In this document: positions 52,601 to 61,444 of the stretch, in pieces
Position numbering within the stretch: the stretch's first letter is position 1
Layout of the letters: every line of letters starts with the position of its first letter
DNA from: Burkholderiales bacterium
GTDB taxonomy: Bacteria; Pseudomonadota; Gammaproteobacteria; Burkholderiales; Burkholderiaceae_E
DNA length: 64,000 nt
Reading direction: 5' to 3'
Assembly: GCA_027487815.1 (NCBI GenBank)
Contig: JAIYCW010000067.1
Location: 247,032-311,031 of the forward strand
Program-made: the position numbers and the translations under genes
The notes under the pieces: generated by a model
What the model was told of the DNA's origin: nothing
Databases searched by the model: none
Seen by the model: only the letters and a program-made list of their open reading frames with translations

Positions 52601-53479
52601 GGTGAGCCAACGATACAACGCAGGATCAGGAGCCAGCACTGGAAGATATCTTTCCGCGTCGCTCAAACCTTCGCGCAACAGATTGCCCGATTGCATCGTG
52701 CGCAATGCAAGCTCGAAGAACTCGCGCTTTTTTTCTGCGCCTTGGGCATGGGTGAAAGCCTGCCAATAGACCTTGGCGGCACCCCGATAGTTAGCCTGGC
52801 GCAGTGCCAGATTGGCCTGGGCTTGCGGGCTCAGATCCAGCGGGGGTGCAAAGCTTTCCTCAATCGTGGAATCCAATCCATCTGCCGAATCATCTCTGCG
52901 GTTTGTGCTGGACCGCGCCGCCGATAGCAGACGTTCAGTCACCGGATAGGCTTCAAAAGCCTGGGCAATGACCAGCAAGCGTTGCCGAAACGCGTGATCG
53001 TCGGATATCACTATCGCGGTCTGAAGCCGCGCATGGATTCGGGCGCGGTATTCATGTCGTCTCGCTTGAGCCTCGGCACTTTCGCCTGCAATCGAAAAAT
53101 AGGCTTGTTCCAGGGTTGCCAGCTCTTGCAGGGCAACCGCCGCATACAAAGCGGTATTCATCCCTTGGGCCTGCCTGAGCTGGCGCCATTGATTGGCCGC
53201 GCCCACATAGTCCCCCACCGCAGTTAGCTGCTTCCCCAAGGCCAGGCGCACCCGATGATCATCCGGCTGAGCGAGCAACCACACTTTGAGATAAGCGATG
53301 CTCAATGCATCAGCCTGCTGGCTGCGCTGCAGGCGCTGGGCCAGATCACGCGCAGGAAAACTCACCACCAGCATCGCCACAATCACCAATGCAAAAGCAG
53401 CCACCCCTAGCGGTGGCACTAGCCTGCGCGAGGAATCCTCAGCAGCGGACAGATACCAGGGACGATTCGGTGATTCCAT
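49622..53479 (-). CDS. pelB: Outer-membrane secretin-like exporter PelB (TPR and beta-barrel)
   Basis: About 1285 residues from the ATG at 53479; the frame extends to 53533. An N-terminal membrane helix (about 24-43) anchors a very long periplasmic TPR superhelix (about 70-960), whose repeats bind PelA. The last 300 residues form a beta-barrel made of alternating strands (ISEDWWVSARAVRSQYS, QIGVRWQHLEHGVFAAFTA) ending in HYRWLY with a terminal aromatic residue. PelB is the export pore for Pel. It overlaps the 3' end of pelA by about 41 bp. Confidence 0.95.
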   Translation of the reverse strand: MESPNRPWYLSAAEDSSRRLVPPLGVAAFALVIVAMLVVSFPARDLAQRLQRSQQADALSIAYLKVWLLAQPDDHRVRLALGKQLTAVGDYVGAANQWRQLRQAQGMNTALYAAVALQELATLEQAYFSIAGESAEAQARRHEYRARIHARLQTAIVISDDHAFRQRLLVIAQAFEAYPVTERLLSAARSSTNRRDDSADGLDSTIEESFAPPLDLSPQAQANLALRQANYRGAAKVYWQAFTHAQGAEKKREFFELALRTMQSGNLLREGLSDAERYLPVLAPDPALYRWLTKLALQSGQPELAQRYARLMLQLGWIEERGLPRVALFDHERLRAQPMVWRLVSNSAVAPASRTKGPFDEASYQLGYEVFMANRNLADALLVAQTALKHLPESVTWRQRLAQVAQWHNQPELALEQRLWLARKLPSVESWQAVRSLAQPLYDGAALLEALKGLEALKKDDALILEIAQLQEALGDPRAAYKGLEKALREGRGTLPHALAILELAKSLGDEPARLTHAQEAIERFGFLPELAIHQALSHYVQGNERSALLVMRRIANLLKQRFEASPRISAAQQANTQQLLKQDIEFWPVYAELARKLGHVPLAIQAYQVLLESGEIEPGQLNTLVDLQLQSAPAEALRIARAGWERFREPGLLRRAFELLVNQQGVQAARQYATEHDPQGKWALLTSPTYLGALVASLQKAGQWDEARPVVESLLAQAPASAAYQAAMVWQLLGQREAPTLRRYLEAWAPQAQSGSELSSAFAAAWLSLQEPRKALAYLVKRPDLRQDYLWQFAVAEALEQSGEVDRAWSLRQHLWRSRPQTVKPTPGNDVLVQQSAAVGSLALRFAPADSARQLLHNMANGGGAEGLVNELMLASMLSQGHSDTARAWLLARYANQLSQPAWARLSLALGRNDRAQLEQLLVDLPDWLPRADRMSALSQLGRDDEALRVAQGFVERNPLDQPMAQRLGNLLLQQASALQIGSSSLRFGDYRAQQTIVDAQHRISEDWWVSARAVRSQYSSTESVLASYLPRSDQFTQIGVRWQHLEHGVFAAFTARDSVGSSQGALLAHQWQPRGWRVNSALGLAQPTDETTVLRAAGQRDYAQSSFERAMSERHAVFGRAYYSNIRLQDGPALANGWAVSLGSSYTFLQAAPALRVNAQARSAQFRAASGLPQAQADFAARGWASIAGALLPVSSNEASIGVSFGDASETRGGEGWSGRWMPIADASLIHNSVVGASYRFSLGAQGSVIGPDQLAFLFTRNGASAQQNQPSSFFNVHYRWLY

Positions 53480-56357
53480 TGGCCTTGCTTCGGGGCAGGA
53501 AATATGAATAAGCAGGACCCAGGGGTTTTGCATCCTGGGGATGAGAGGGCCGCTGCAGCGCGCTCAGTCGCTTGCCGTTGGCCGACACTTCGCAACCCTT
53601 GGCACCGGCCAAACTGAATTCGACCGGCATGAGGCCCTGCAATTGAAAGCGCAGATGTTTACCCTCGCGTTGCCAGCCGGCAATACGCGCATTGCTGCTG
53701 GCGATGTGAGGTGGTTCTGGTTGTGCGGTTGAGCCCGCCTGCATCGCAATACTCACCCTCGCATTGCTCAAATGCAGATAAGCCTGATCAGCATTGTGTG
53801 GATGCAGCGCTGCGCCGGCCAGTGCATCGCTACCTTGCCAATCTATTTGCCGTACACCTGCCTCATTCCACCTCAAGCTCTGCAAGATTCCGGCCGAAGC
53901 GATGCGCAAAGTTTGCGGGCCATCGCCCACTCGACGACCCATGGCCAGTCGATCAAAGTCGTGAGTGGCCGCCGAAAACTCCGAGGCGTAAAGCGGAAAG
54001 ATCGGCTGCGCCATGATCCAGTTATACACCGTGTCAAGAGCTGCAATCGCCGCCGGCTTGGAAGCCGAGTAGGTGTGATAGTAGAGATTGATCGGCTTGA
54101 ACCGATGCGGGCGCTCGGTCATCTCAAAGGTTTCGATCACCCTCTTGAAGCCATGAAACGGGCCGCTCCATAAATTCGTGTAAAGCATTTCACTTTGGAT
54201 GGGGGCGAACACCTGAAGTTGCCCCTCCCGTTTGAGGTAATGCCCCGAGATCGCCGTCCAGCTTGGGTAACTGCGGGTGATGATGGTGTCGCCGCCATTC
54301 ATGGTCATCAGCCCTGAAGCTGCCGCCAGGGAAAGTGCTTGCGCTGGTGGTATGCAGTCGCCGGTCCAGAGAAACATCCTGGTTTGCTTGCCCTGCGGAG
54401 CAAGCTGGCTATCGATGTATTGCTGTGAGCCTGCAATTTCGCGTTTGAGATCAAATCGATAACCAGGCACTGGAAGTGATGCACCTTTGCCAAGCTCCTC
54501 AGACCCGTTTGTCATCGCTATCCAACGCAGTGGATGCGAGAAAGAATGGCTGGCTATTTCCACATGGTCCAGGGCGAAGATCGAGCGGGCAATCTCGACC
54601 AAGGCTGGCGATAGCGCTGCAAATAAGCCGTGACCCGCCACCTCTGCCTCAATCACTGACACGGTGTGGGGCAAGGGATACTTCTTGATGAACCGGTCCA
54701 ACATGATCTGTGCGGCAAAAGGCGCACGCGGCAATTCGGCACGCGACGCAAAACCGTCGCCATCAATATGTACAAAAGCCATTCGCCTGCCGCCAGCGGT
54801 TGTCAGGTCAGGCACGGGCAGATCTTTCAGTTGCAAGGCCTGACGCAAAAATTCCAGGGGATCAATCACCCAGCGCCGTTGCTCAGCCATGCCGAGATCA
54901 AACACTACATAAGGCGCCAGCGCATAGCCACCCCACGGCGTGATCCCCACCGGGTCCACCACAGCGCCCCGAGTGTCACGAAACCGCAGGCGTGATTGCT
55001 GCTCGTTGAGCAGCCGCAAGGATGCAGTGTCATCGGCCAGCGCCTGGCGCTCAAAGCCCACCCAGCTTGCCTTGGAAAGTGCGGTCTGCCCCAGTACCGG
55101 ACGATAATTTGAACGCGCCAGCCCAAAGCGCCGCAGCAAGGCCGCATCAGGCTCCACACCCAGACTCTTGAGCACCACCAAAGGCACGGCTTGATCGAGC
55201 ACGGCGTGATAGAAGCGCTGCGCCTGTGCGCTCAAGGCAGTATTGACACTGCGGTTCCACACCACTACGCCCGCATAGCGATCCCTTAGCAGCCTCGGTT
55301 CCAGATTTTTGCTATCCCACTCCACCACCTCGGGTACCAGGCCAAGATGCTGTAGGGGCATCAGCAGGTTTTGGCTCACTTCGGTGCCCGAGATGTCGAG
55401 CTTTTCAGAGTTCTCCTGGACTACCAAAACACGGCGGGGAAGCACCTCCCATAAGCCCATGCCCAAGGTTTCGAGCTTGGCATCACTCACCCACGGGATC
55501 AGGCCCAGCTGCCGAAGCTGGCCTGCGGTAGCGCGTGTTTTTTCCCGATCATGTGCCGCGACATAATCGATGGCGATCACCGGTAAGCCATAGCGCTCAC
55601 GCGTTTCATTCAGACGATCCAGCAACCACTGCCGATCTGAAGGCGGCACAGCCACATAGGATTGCGAGGCTGCATGCCATCCCTCCAGCACAGATTCCGC
55701 GGCCACCGCTTCAAAGCGATGATGCAATCGCGGCAACATCTCAAAGCCGCGATTGGCGATCAGTCGAATCCCGGGAAACTTGCCATGCAGTGCTTCGATG
55801 GCTGACTCCAGAGCCTGTTGCTGAATCAGTTGCTGCTGCGAATCGGTGCTGAGCAAACGATAGGAATCCAGGGTGTCCAGAAAAAAGCCCCGATACCCTT
55901 TGGCCCACATCGGGGCCACCATGGTGGAGATCAACACATCAACCCATTGGGGATGAGTCTGGTCAATTACATGACTGCTCCAATCCGGATTGACCGCCTT
56001 AAGCAAACCCGTCGGCAGGGTTTTGAAGTAGGTTCGTGTGGGATGTACTTCACCCATTGAAAGATAGGCATAGAGCTCGGATTGACCCGCGCTTCTCGCT
56101 CGATGCGCAGCGGGGTCATGCCCATGATCAGGCTCCACAACCACCACATCAAACAGCTTCAGTTCGTCGAGAGGCGCATCCTTGGCATAGTTAAATGCCA
56201 CCGACCAACCGGCAGGTTTTGCGCGGTCGGCAAGCGGCATACCGCGCTCGCCTTCCGGTTGTGTGGGCGATGCTTGCCCCAACACTCCATATGGCAGCAC
56301 AGCAGCGAACAAAGCGCATAGGGCCCAAGTCCCCAGACGCCATATTCCTGATCCCAT
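53439..56357 (-). CDS. pelA: Pel hydrolase/deacetylase PelA
   Basis: A 972-residue periplasmic enzyme with a signal peptide (residues 1-27). The N-terminal glycoside hydrolase domain (GH166, about 45-290; GWSVAFNYAKDAPLDELKLFD, GYRGFFLDTLDSYRLL) cleaves partly deacetylated Pel. A middle region is followed by a polysaccharide deacetylase domain at about 520-800, with the metal motif HIDGDGF (near 533) and ASHSFSHPLRW (near 635). Deacetylation makes the polymer cationic. PelA starts the operon pelABCDEFG. The 183 bp before it hold a weak hairpin (56489-56513) and no clear FleQ-type site. Confidence 0.96.
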   Translation of the reverse strand: MGSGIWRLGTWALCALFAAVLPYGVLGQASPTQPEGERGMPLADRAKPAGWSVAFNYAKDAPLDELKLFDVVVVEPDHGHDPAAHRARSAGQSELYAYLSMGEVHPTRTYFKTLPTGLLKAVNPDWSSHVIDQTHPQWVDVLISTMVAPMWAKGYRGFFLDTLDSYRLLSTDSQQQLIQQQALESAIEALHGKFPGIRLIANRGFEMLPRLHHRFEAVAAESVLEGWHAASQSYVAVPPSDRQWLLDRLNETRERYGLPVIAIDYVAAHDREKTRATAGQLRQLGLIPWVSDAKLETLGMGLWEVLPRRVLVVQENSEKLDISGTEVSQNLLMPLQHLGLVPEVVEWDSKNLEPRLLRDRYAGVVVWNRSVNTALSAQAQRFYHAVLDQAVPLVVLKSLGVEPDAALLRRFGLARSNYRPVLGQTALSKASWVGFERQALADDTASLRLLNEQQSRLRFRDTRGAVVDPVGITPWGGYALAPYVVFDLGMAEQRRWVIDPLEFLRQALQLKDLPVPDLTTAGGRRMAFVHIDGDGFASRAELPRAPFAAQIMLDRFIKKYPLPHTVSVIEAEVAGHGLFAALSPALVEIARSIFALDHVEIASHSFSHPLRWIAMTNGSEELGKGASLPVPGYRFDLKREIAGSQQYIDSQLAPQGKQTRMFLWTGDCIPPAQALSLAAASGLMTMNGGDTIITRSYPSWTAISGHYLKREGQLQVFAPIQSEMLYTNLWSGPFHGFKRVIETFEMTERPHRFKPINLYYHTYSASKPAAIAALDTVYNWIMAQPIFPLYASEFSAATHDFDRLAMGRRVGDGPQTLRIASAGILQSLRWNEAGVRQIDWQGSDALAGAALHPHNADQAYLHLSNARVSIAMQAGSTAQPEPPHIASSNARIAGWQREGKHLRFQLQGLMPVEFSLAGAKGCEVSANGKRLSALQRPSHPQDAKPLGPAYSYFLPRSKANGITESSLVSVRC

Positions 56358-56540
56358 GGCTGTTCAATCTTTAATGTAGTTGCCCCGAATGTGCACTGGC
56401 ACAGACTCGCTGCGGTCGAGCTGGGGACCAATGGCCGGTTTCAACCGATCAACTGCCTCAAGATTGTTTCGTGATGTTGTCGTTAGTGGCCCACCGCAAC
56501 ATTTGGGTGGCCGAGGTGACTTGCCTGTTGCTGTCAAAAC

Positions 56541-57758
56541 CTATCGCGGCACAAACGCCCGCCTGGATCCATCTTCAAAGATTTCATCATCCCGGATCAA
56601 GGCACCTGTTTCGCCAAACTGACGCTCCCGGGTCGGTTTGCCTTGGGCGTCGTGGATTCGCTCAAAACGCAAGCGCTGCGATTCATCGAAGCTTTTGTGT
56701 GTGCCTACTGCAATCTCGGGCCCCCGGCCCTGCCTCTGAAATGCGCCCTCACTGGCCAGGCGACCGGAGTCGAAATAGGTCTTTTCAACCCGCCGATTCA
56801 ACTGGCGCGGCTGCGCGGGATCGGCGGCACTCCACTCGGTCTCGTAGCGCAACTGCTGATTGAGATACCAGGCGCGCTCGCTAATCTGGCCGCCCTCGCC
56901 AAAGCGCTTTTCCAATACCGGCGTGCCTCGCTCACTGAAGTCGGTTTCCAGTTCGCGGCGACGCCCCTGCTCAGTCTGTATGGTGGAGGCTTCACGACGT
57001 TTGACACCCGAGGGGTAAAACGTCCTTTCAACTACACGGCCCTGCGGCGCATCCAGTGGCCTTTCGGTCTGATAGCGCACGCCACCGTTATCGAAATAGC
57101 CTTCTTCGCGGACATTGCGGCCGCGCTCATAGGTAATCTTTGCACTCAGTCGTTGGCCACGAAAGAACTCTACCTGCTGGACACCTGCGAATCCGCAAGG
57201 CCTGGTGTCATCAAATCCTCCGGGCCCCAAGACCGGCTGCGTGGCGCATCGCAACTCGCGCAATTGGCCTGACTCTGTAAAGTCAACCGAAGCGAGCTCT
57301 CGAGAGCTTGCACGCGAAGAATCCGACGGATCGGTAAGCTCCCGGTATGACAGCCGCGAGAGCTGCCCGGTCGGGAAATAGACTTTGATGAAGCCTATGT
57401 TCTCGCCATTCTGATACGTTTCATCGCGAAGCAATTGGCCAGTTGCGGAGTACTCCCGATAGCGTCCATGGCGGTTGCCTTGCTCATTAACCGCATAATC
57501 GCGACGCAGCACCCCCGCTTCATATTGCTTCATGCTGCCGGCGAACTTGCCATCTCGCAGCTCTTGCTCGCGCACCAACTGCCCAGTGTCTGCCGACCGG
57601 CACCGCATGATGCCCGTCTTGCCCGCTGTGGTCCCGCCGTGATTCGGGTTGACCTCAACTCCATTGACTTCGCAACGCTGCACCTGCGCGTGAGCCATGC
57701 TGGTCAGGGCAAGGCTAAGGCTCAATAAACATCGATGGATCCAGGGTTTAATCATCAT
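56541..57758 (-). CDS. Exported MORN-like/YwqK-repeat protein upstream of pel
   Basis: A 405-residue exported protein. The signal peptide covers residues 1-24 (ending TSMAHA). The rest is a chain of about a dozen beta-hairpin repeats of the MORN-variant (YwqK) type, with the recurring pattern Y-x-x-x-G-x-x-x-x-E-x-x-Y-x-x-G (GRYREYSATGQLLRDETYQNG, KVYFPTGQLSRLSYRE). Homologues are often labelled antitoxin by automatic annotation, but a periplasmic or surface location argues against that here. It lies 183 bp upstream of pelA on the same strand and could be co-transcribed with the pel genes; a link is only positional. Confidence 0.7.
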   Translation of the reverse strand: MMIKPWIHRCLLSLSLALTSMAHAQVQRCEVNGVEVNPNHGGTTAGKTGIMRCRSADTGQLVREQELRDGKFAGSMKQYEAGVLRRDYAVNEQGNRHGRYREYSATGQLLRDETYQNGENIGFIKVYFPTGQLSRLSYRELTDPSDSSRASSRELASVDFTESGQLRELRCATQPVLGPGGFDDTRPCGFAGVQQVEFFRGQRLSAKITYERGRNVREEGYFDNGGVRYQTERPLDAPQGRVVERTFYPSGVKRREASTIQTEQGRRRELETDFSERGTPVLEKRFGEGGQISERAWYLNQQLRYETEWSAADPAQPRQLNRRVEKTYFDSGRLASEGAFQRQGRGPEIAVGTHKSFDESQRLRFERIHDAQGKPTRERQFGETGALIRDDEIFEDGSRRAFVPR

Positions 57759-57774
57759 TGGTTACTCTTACATC

Positions 57775-58128
57775 ATGCCGCGCAAAGGTTTATCTCACCG
57801 CTATTATGACGACGACTCCAGTGCGTCGATACTCTCCCCGCAGCCTGAGCTGTGCGCCTTGTGCCAGCGCGAGATTCCTGCTTCCCAACGCGACCTGCAC
57901 CACCTCACTCCCAAATCCAAAGGCGGCCGATCAACCATTGCGTTGCATCGCATTTGCCACCGCCAGATTCACGCGCTTTTTACCGAGACAGAGCTGGCTC
58001 GACGGCTTAACAACATCGACAGCCTGCTTCAAGAAGCACCGATCCAGCGCTTCGTGCTTTGGGTGAAACGCAAACCGGCAGGATTTGCACTTCGCACCAG
58101 CAAAAGTTCGAGATTGCGGGGTGACTAG
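57775..58128 (+). CDS. Small HNH-family protein
   Basis: 117 residues from the ATG at 57775. The zinc-type HNH core is complete: CALCQREIP (residues 26-34), DLHHLTPKSKGG and the final LHRICHRQIHALFT. The frame opens at 57697 inside the divergent gene; MPRKGLSHRYYDDDS is the more natural start. HNH proteins of this size cut or nick DNA, but the cellular role of this small family is not known. It is divergent from the MORN-repeat gene and convergent with the aldolase gene. Confidence 0.8.
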   Translation: MPRKGLSHRYYDDDSSASILSPQPELCALCQREIPASQRDLHHLTPKSKGGRSTIALHRICHRQIHALFTETELARRLNNIDSLLQEAPIQRFVLWVKRKPAGFALRTSKSSRLRGD

Positions 58129-58139
58129 GCTGTCAGGCC

Positions 58140-58157
58140 TGGCTTAGAAACAAGCCA
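58140..58157. terminator. Weak hairpin between convergent genes
   Basis: TGGCTT (58140-58145) and AAGCCA (58152-58157) form a 6-bp stem with a 6-base loop in the 37-bp gap between the HNH gene and the aldolase gene. No T run follows, so it is at best a weak bidirectional terminator. Confidence 0.3.
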
Positions 58158-58165
58158 CCAACAAC

Positions 58166-58828
58166 CTACCACCAAGCCCCAAACTGCTCGCGTAACTCCT
58201 GGATCATCGTGTCAGTCAGGGGCGCCGGCCTGGGCTGGCTCATGAGCCACAAGCGGGCAGTTTCTTCCAGCTCCTCCAACACCGCCATGGCTTGGGCCGG
58301 GCTATCGTGCCAGACATTGGGCCCCAGACGGTTGAGCATCACTGCACGAATCGGATGCCCGGCCTGATCATGATTGCGAATCTGCGATTGCACCAATGAG
58401 GCTACCGCCGGATCACCCGGCCGGTGATAGCGAAGATGGGGTACATGCCCCACCTTCATCACAAAATAGGGCGTGATGGGCGGCAAGAATTCTCCCGGAG
58501 CGCTAACCAGGCTCAAAGCCACACAATGAGTGCTGTGGGTGTGAATCACACAAGCTGTGGCCGGGCGGCCATGGCTCGCCGCCTCATAAATGGCTTGATG
58601 AAGTACCAGTGTTTTGCTGGCCTTGGCGCCGCTAATTTGCCGCCCCTCGCCATCGACCTTGGCAATCAATGCCGGATCAAGGTACCCGAGGCAGGCATCC
58701 GTGGGGGTAATCAGAAACCCATCGGCAATGCGCACGCTGATATTGCCTGCCGTGGCGTGGACATACCCTCGGGCGAACAGGCTCTCACCTACCCGGCAAA
58801 TCTCCTCACGTGCTTGCGATTCATTCAT
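58166..58828 (-). CDS. Class II aldolase/decarboxylase family protein (OtnC-like)
   Basis: A 220-residue zinc enzyme of the fuculose-phosphate aldolase family. The pattern ATAGNISVRIADGFLITPTDACLGYL at the N-terminus and the metal motif CVIHTHSTHCVALS (near residue 94) with a further His in LRYHRPGDP closely resemble 3-oxo-tetronate 4-phosphate decarboxylase (OtnC), which removes CO2 in C4 sugar-acid use. Related aldolases act on fuculose or ribulose phosphates, so the substrate is not certain. It follows ribE after 9 bp, an unusual neighbour for a riboflavin gene. Confidence 0.8.
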   Translation of the reverse strand: MNESQAREEICRVGESLFARGYVHATAGNISVRIADGFLITPTDACLGYLDPALIAKVDGEGRQISGAKASKTLVLHQAIYEAASHGRPATACVIHTHSTHCVALSLVSAPGEFLPPITPYFVMKVGHVPHLRYHRPGDPAVASLVQSQIRNHDQAGHPIRAVMLNRLGPNVWHDSPAQAMAVLEELEETARLWLMSQPRPAPLTDTMIQELREQFGAWW

Positions 58829-58837
58829 CGTGTTGGC

Positions 58838-59494
58838 TTAAGTGGAGGCTGGCATCTGGCCGTGACTCAGCATGCGCTCGACATATCGCGCGATCAGATC
58901 CACCTCAAGATTAACGCGCGTACCGGCCTTGAGATCCTTCAGCGTGGTGCGCTCAATGGTGTGAGGAATCAGGTTGATACTGAAATCGCACTCGCCGCCT
59001 TCAGGCAAATCATGGGTTGAATTTACAGTCAGGCTGACACCATTCACCGTGATGGAACCCTTGTAAGCCAGGAACTTGCCCAAGTTCTTCGGAGCGCGAA
59101 CCACCAGCAACCAGGATTCACCCACTGGTTCAAATCGCTGCACAACGCCTTGCCCATCGATATGGCCCGTGACCAGATGCCCGCCGAGCCGGGTAGACAG
59201 CGCAACTGCCTTCTCAAGATTCACCGCTGCAAGACGATTGAGCCCGACCGTTTTTTCCAGGCTCTCGCGCGACACATCGACCTTGAAGTACTCCCCCTCG
59301 ATCTCTACCGCTGTCATGCACGCACCTTGAATCGAGATGCTGTCACCCAGAGCCACATCGGCCAGCCCCAGCTCGCCTGCATGAATCATCAGGCGCAAGC
59401 CAGCCTGTGCCTGTTCAGCCGCAGTGCTATCGGGTGTGGCCAATGATTCAATGCTTTCAATTTGGCCGATGGCTGCAACAATCCCTGTGAACAT
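58838..59494 (-). CDS. ribE: Riboflavin synthase, alpha subunit
   Basis: Riboflavin synthase converts two lumazine molecules to riboflavin and the RibH substrate. The 218-residue protein holds two similar beta-barrel halves. It begins MFTGIVAAIG, the invariant family start, with DSISIQGACMTAV in half one and TRLGGHLVTGHIDGQG and GSITVNGVSLTVN in half two. It starts 7 bp after the ribD stop, so ribD-ribE is an operon. Confidence 0.97.
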   Translation of the reverse strand: MFTGIVAAIGQIESIESLATPDSTAAEQAQAGLRLMIHAGELGLADVALGDSISIQGACMTAVEIEGEYFKVDVSRESLEKTVGLNRLAAVNLEKAVALSTRLGGHLVTGHIDGQGVVQRFEPVGESWLLVVRAPKNLGKFLAYKGSITVNGVSLTVNSTHDLPEGGECDFSINLIPHTIERTTLKDLKAGTRVNLEVDLIARYVERMLSHGQMPAST

Positions 59495-59501
59495 GATGCC
59501 T

Positions 59502-60653
59502 CTATGAAATTAAATGAATACTCTCGCCAGGTGCGGCGCCTGATGGTGCGCGGGCAATTCGCTCGGCCCATTGTGGGTGGCGCGCAATCCAGCGGATGTC
59601 TTCGCCGATACTCTGAACGGACTGGCTGACAAAACGTGGCGCTGCGGCCAGTGAACCAGGCACTGGCAGGCTCGCCACGCCCAGCCCTTCGCCCAGCATG
59701 ACCGGGGCAATATAGGCGAGCCACTCGTCTACGCAATCTTCACGCAGCAGCGAGCCATTGAGCTGGGCACCTGCCTCAACATGCAGCTCGTTGATACCTC
59801 GCCTGGCCAACTCGCGCATCACAGCAGGCAAATCGGTTTTGCCCTGAGCATTGGGCAACACCAATACTTCAGCGCCCCGCTCGTGCAATGCAGCGATACG
59901 TTGATTGTCTTCAACTGCAGCAATCACCCAGACCTGTGCCTCTTCGAACAGCTGGGCTTGAGGGTTAACTTCAAGACGTGAATCGATCAGCACTTTTCGC
60001 GGCTGGCGCGAGGTGGCGACATCCCGAACATTCAAGCGCGGGTTATCGGCACGCACCGTACCGATACCGGTCAGGATGGCACAGGCTCGCGCCCGCCATT
60101 GATGCCCGTCCTGGCGTGCGGCCTCCCCGGTAATCCATTGGCTGCGACCATCGGGCAACGCGGTGCGGCCATCGAGGGAAGCAGCGGTTTTCAGCCTGAC
60201 CCAGGGTCGGCCACGCACCATGCGTGAAACAAATCCGAGATTGAGCTCGCGCACTTCGTTTTCGAGCAATCCACAACGCACTTCGATGCCCGCAGCACGC
60301 AAAGCGGCGAGGCCTTGCCCGCTCACCAAGGGGTTGGGGTCTTCCATAGCCACCACAACCCGGGACACTCTCGCTTCAACCAGAGCATTCACGCACGGCG
60401 GGGTCCGCCCAAAGTGGCTACACGGCTCCAGAGTGACATAAGCAGTCGCCCCCTGAGCCCGACCACCAGCCTGGCCAAGCGCAATCACCTCGGCATGAGC
60501 CTGCCCCGCCTGCCGATGCCAACCTTCGCCCACAAGCTGCTCGTCCTTGACGATCACGCAACCAACGCGAGGATTGGGGGTAGTGGTGAACAGGCCCTGC
60601 GCTGCAAGCTCAAGGGCTTGCCGCATCCAGATACGATCCGCTTCAGTAAACAT
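59502..60653 (-). CDS. ribD: Riboflavin biosynthesis deaminase/reductase RibD
   Basis: A bifunctional enzyme of 383 residues. The N-terminal deaminase (about 1-145) has the zinc motifs GQAHAEVIAL and TLEPCSHFGRTPPC. The C-terminal NADPH reductase (about 150-360) has RPWVRLKTAASLDGRTAL, GIGTVRADNPRLNVR and the HVEAGAQLNGSLL block. Together they perform the second and third steps from GTP to riboflavin. It is the first gene of ribD-ribE and diverges from the DUF599 gene 56 bp away. Confidence 0.97.
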   Translation of the reverse strand: MFTEADRIWMRQALELAAQGLFTTTPNPRVGCVIVKDEQLVGEGWHRQAGQAHAEVIALGQAGGRAQGATAYVTLEPCSHFGRTPPCVNALVEARVSRVVVAMEDPNPLVSGQGLAALRAAGIEVRCGLLENEVRELNLGFVSRMVRGRPWVRLKTAASLDGRTALPDGRSQWITGEAARQDGHQWRARACAILTGIGTVRADNPRLNVRDVATSRQPRKVLIDSRLEVNPQAQLFEEAQVWVIAAVEDNQRIAALHERGAEVLVLPNAQGKTDLPAVMRELARRGINELHVEAGAQLNGSLLREDCVDEWLAYIAPVMLGEGLGVASLPVPGSLAAAPRFVSQSVQSIGEDIRWIARHPQWAERIARAPSGAAPGESIHLIS

Positions 60654-60709
60654 GCCTTCATTGTAGCCATGCTGCGCTTAGGCCCCATGAACCCGCTATA
60701 GTTCGCCCC

Positions 60710-61438
60710 ATGTTTGGTATTTCTCCTGTATTGAGCCTGCTGCCCTGGCAGGATTGGGCGGCGGCTTTTATGTTTGTAGTGGGCTGGGCAGGCTATGCGC
60801 AATTTGCACGCACCCGCTCGCGCCAGAAGCATTCCTTGCTTGTGCTCACCAATCGTGAGCGCCGCGCCTGGATGTGGGCCAGCACCTTTCGCGATAACCG
60901 GGTGTTTGATGGCGTGGTGGTGCAAAACCTTTCGGCAAGCCCGAGTTTTTTCGCCTCCACAACCATTCTGATCATCGGTGGCTTGCTGGCTTTGCTGGGC
61001 ACCAGCGAGAAGGCTTCCGAGCTGGTCAAGGAAATTCCCTTTGCCGCACGCACCACAGCATTGGTCTTCGATCTCAAGCTGTTCGGCTTGCTGGGCATTT
61101 TTATCTACGCGTTTTTTCGCTTCACCTGGAGTTTGAGGCTCTACAGCTTCGGAGCGCTGATCGTTGCCTCGGCGCCTGATAGCAAGCAGTTTGCAAATGA
61201 TCAGGCGCGTGAGTTTTTTGCCGACCGGGCCGGTGGCGTCATGGGCCTTGCAGCAGAGACTTTTAACGATGGGCTACGCGCCTACTACTTTTCCTTTGCG
61301 ATGGTGTGCTGGTTTTTCTCGCCCCTCGCATTTGCGCTGGCCACCGCAGGGGTGGTCTACATCCTGTTTCGGCGCGAGTTCCAGAGCGATGTGCTGGAGC
61401 TGCTTTCGCGCCGTGCCGAGGACGAGCGTTTGCCCTGA
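60710..61438 (+). CDS. DUF599 family membrane protein
   Basis: A 242-residue inner-membrane protein with four hydrophobic segments (near residues 15-33, 85-105, 125-145 and 200-225). The DUF599 blocks are MWASTFRDNRVFDGVVVQNLSASPSFFASTTILIIGGLLALLG and AAETFNDGLRAYYFSFAMVCWFFSPLAF. The function of the family is unknown. It diverges from ribD and converges with the acyl-CoA synthetase gene. Confidence 0.85.
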   Translation: MFGISPVLSLLPWQDWAAAFMFVVGWAGYAQFARTRSRQKHSLLVLTNRERRAWMWASTFRDNRVFDGVVVQNLSASPSFFASTTILIIGGLLALLGTSEKASELVKEIPFAARTTALVFDLKLFGLLGIFIYAFFRFTWSLRLYSFGALIVASAPDSKQFANDQAREFFADRAGGVMGLAAETFNDGLRAYYFSFAMVCWFFSPLAFALATAGVVYILFRREFQSDVLELLSRRAEDERLP

Positions 61439-61444
61439 GGCAGC

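Noticed and set aside
56489..56513. Hairpin upstream of pelA as a terminator of the MORN-repeat gene
   Set aside because: The stem has a bulge and no T run follows, so co-transcription with pel cannot be excluded; mentioned only in the pelA entry.
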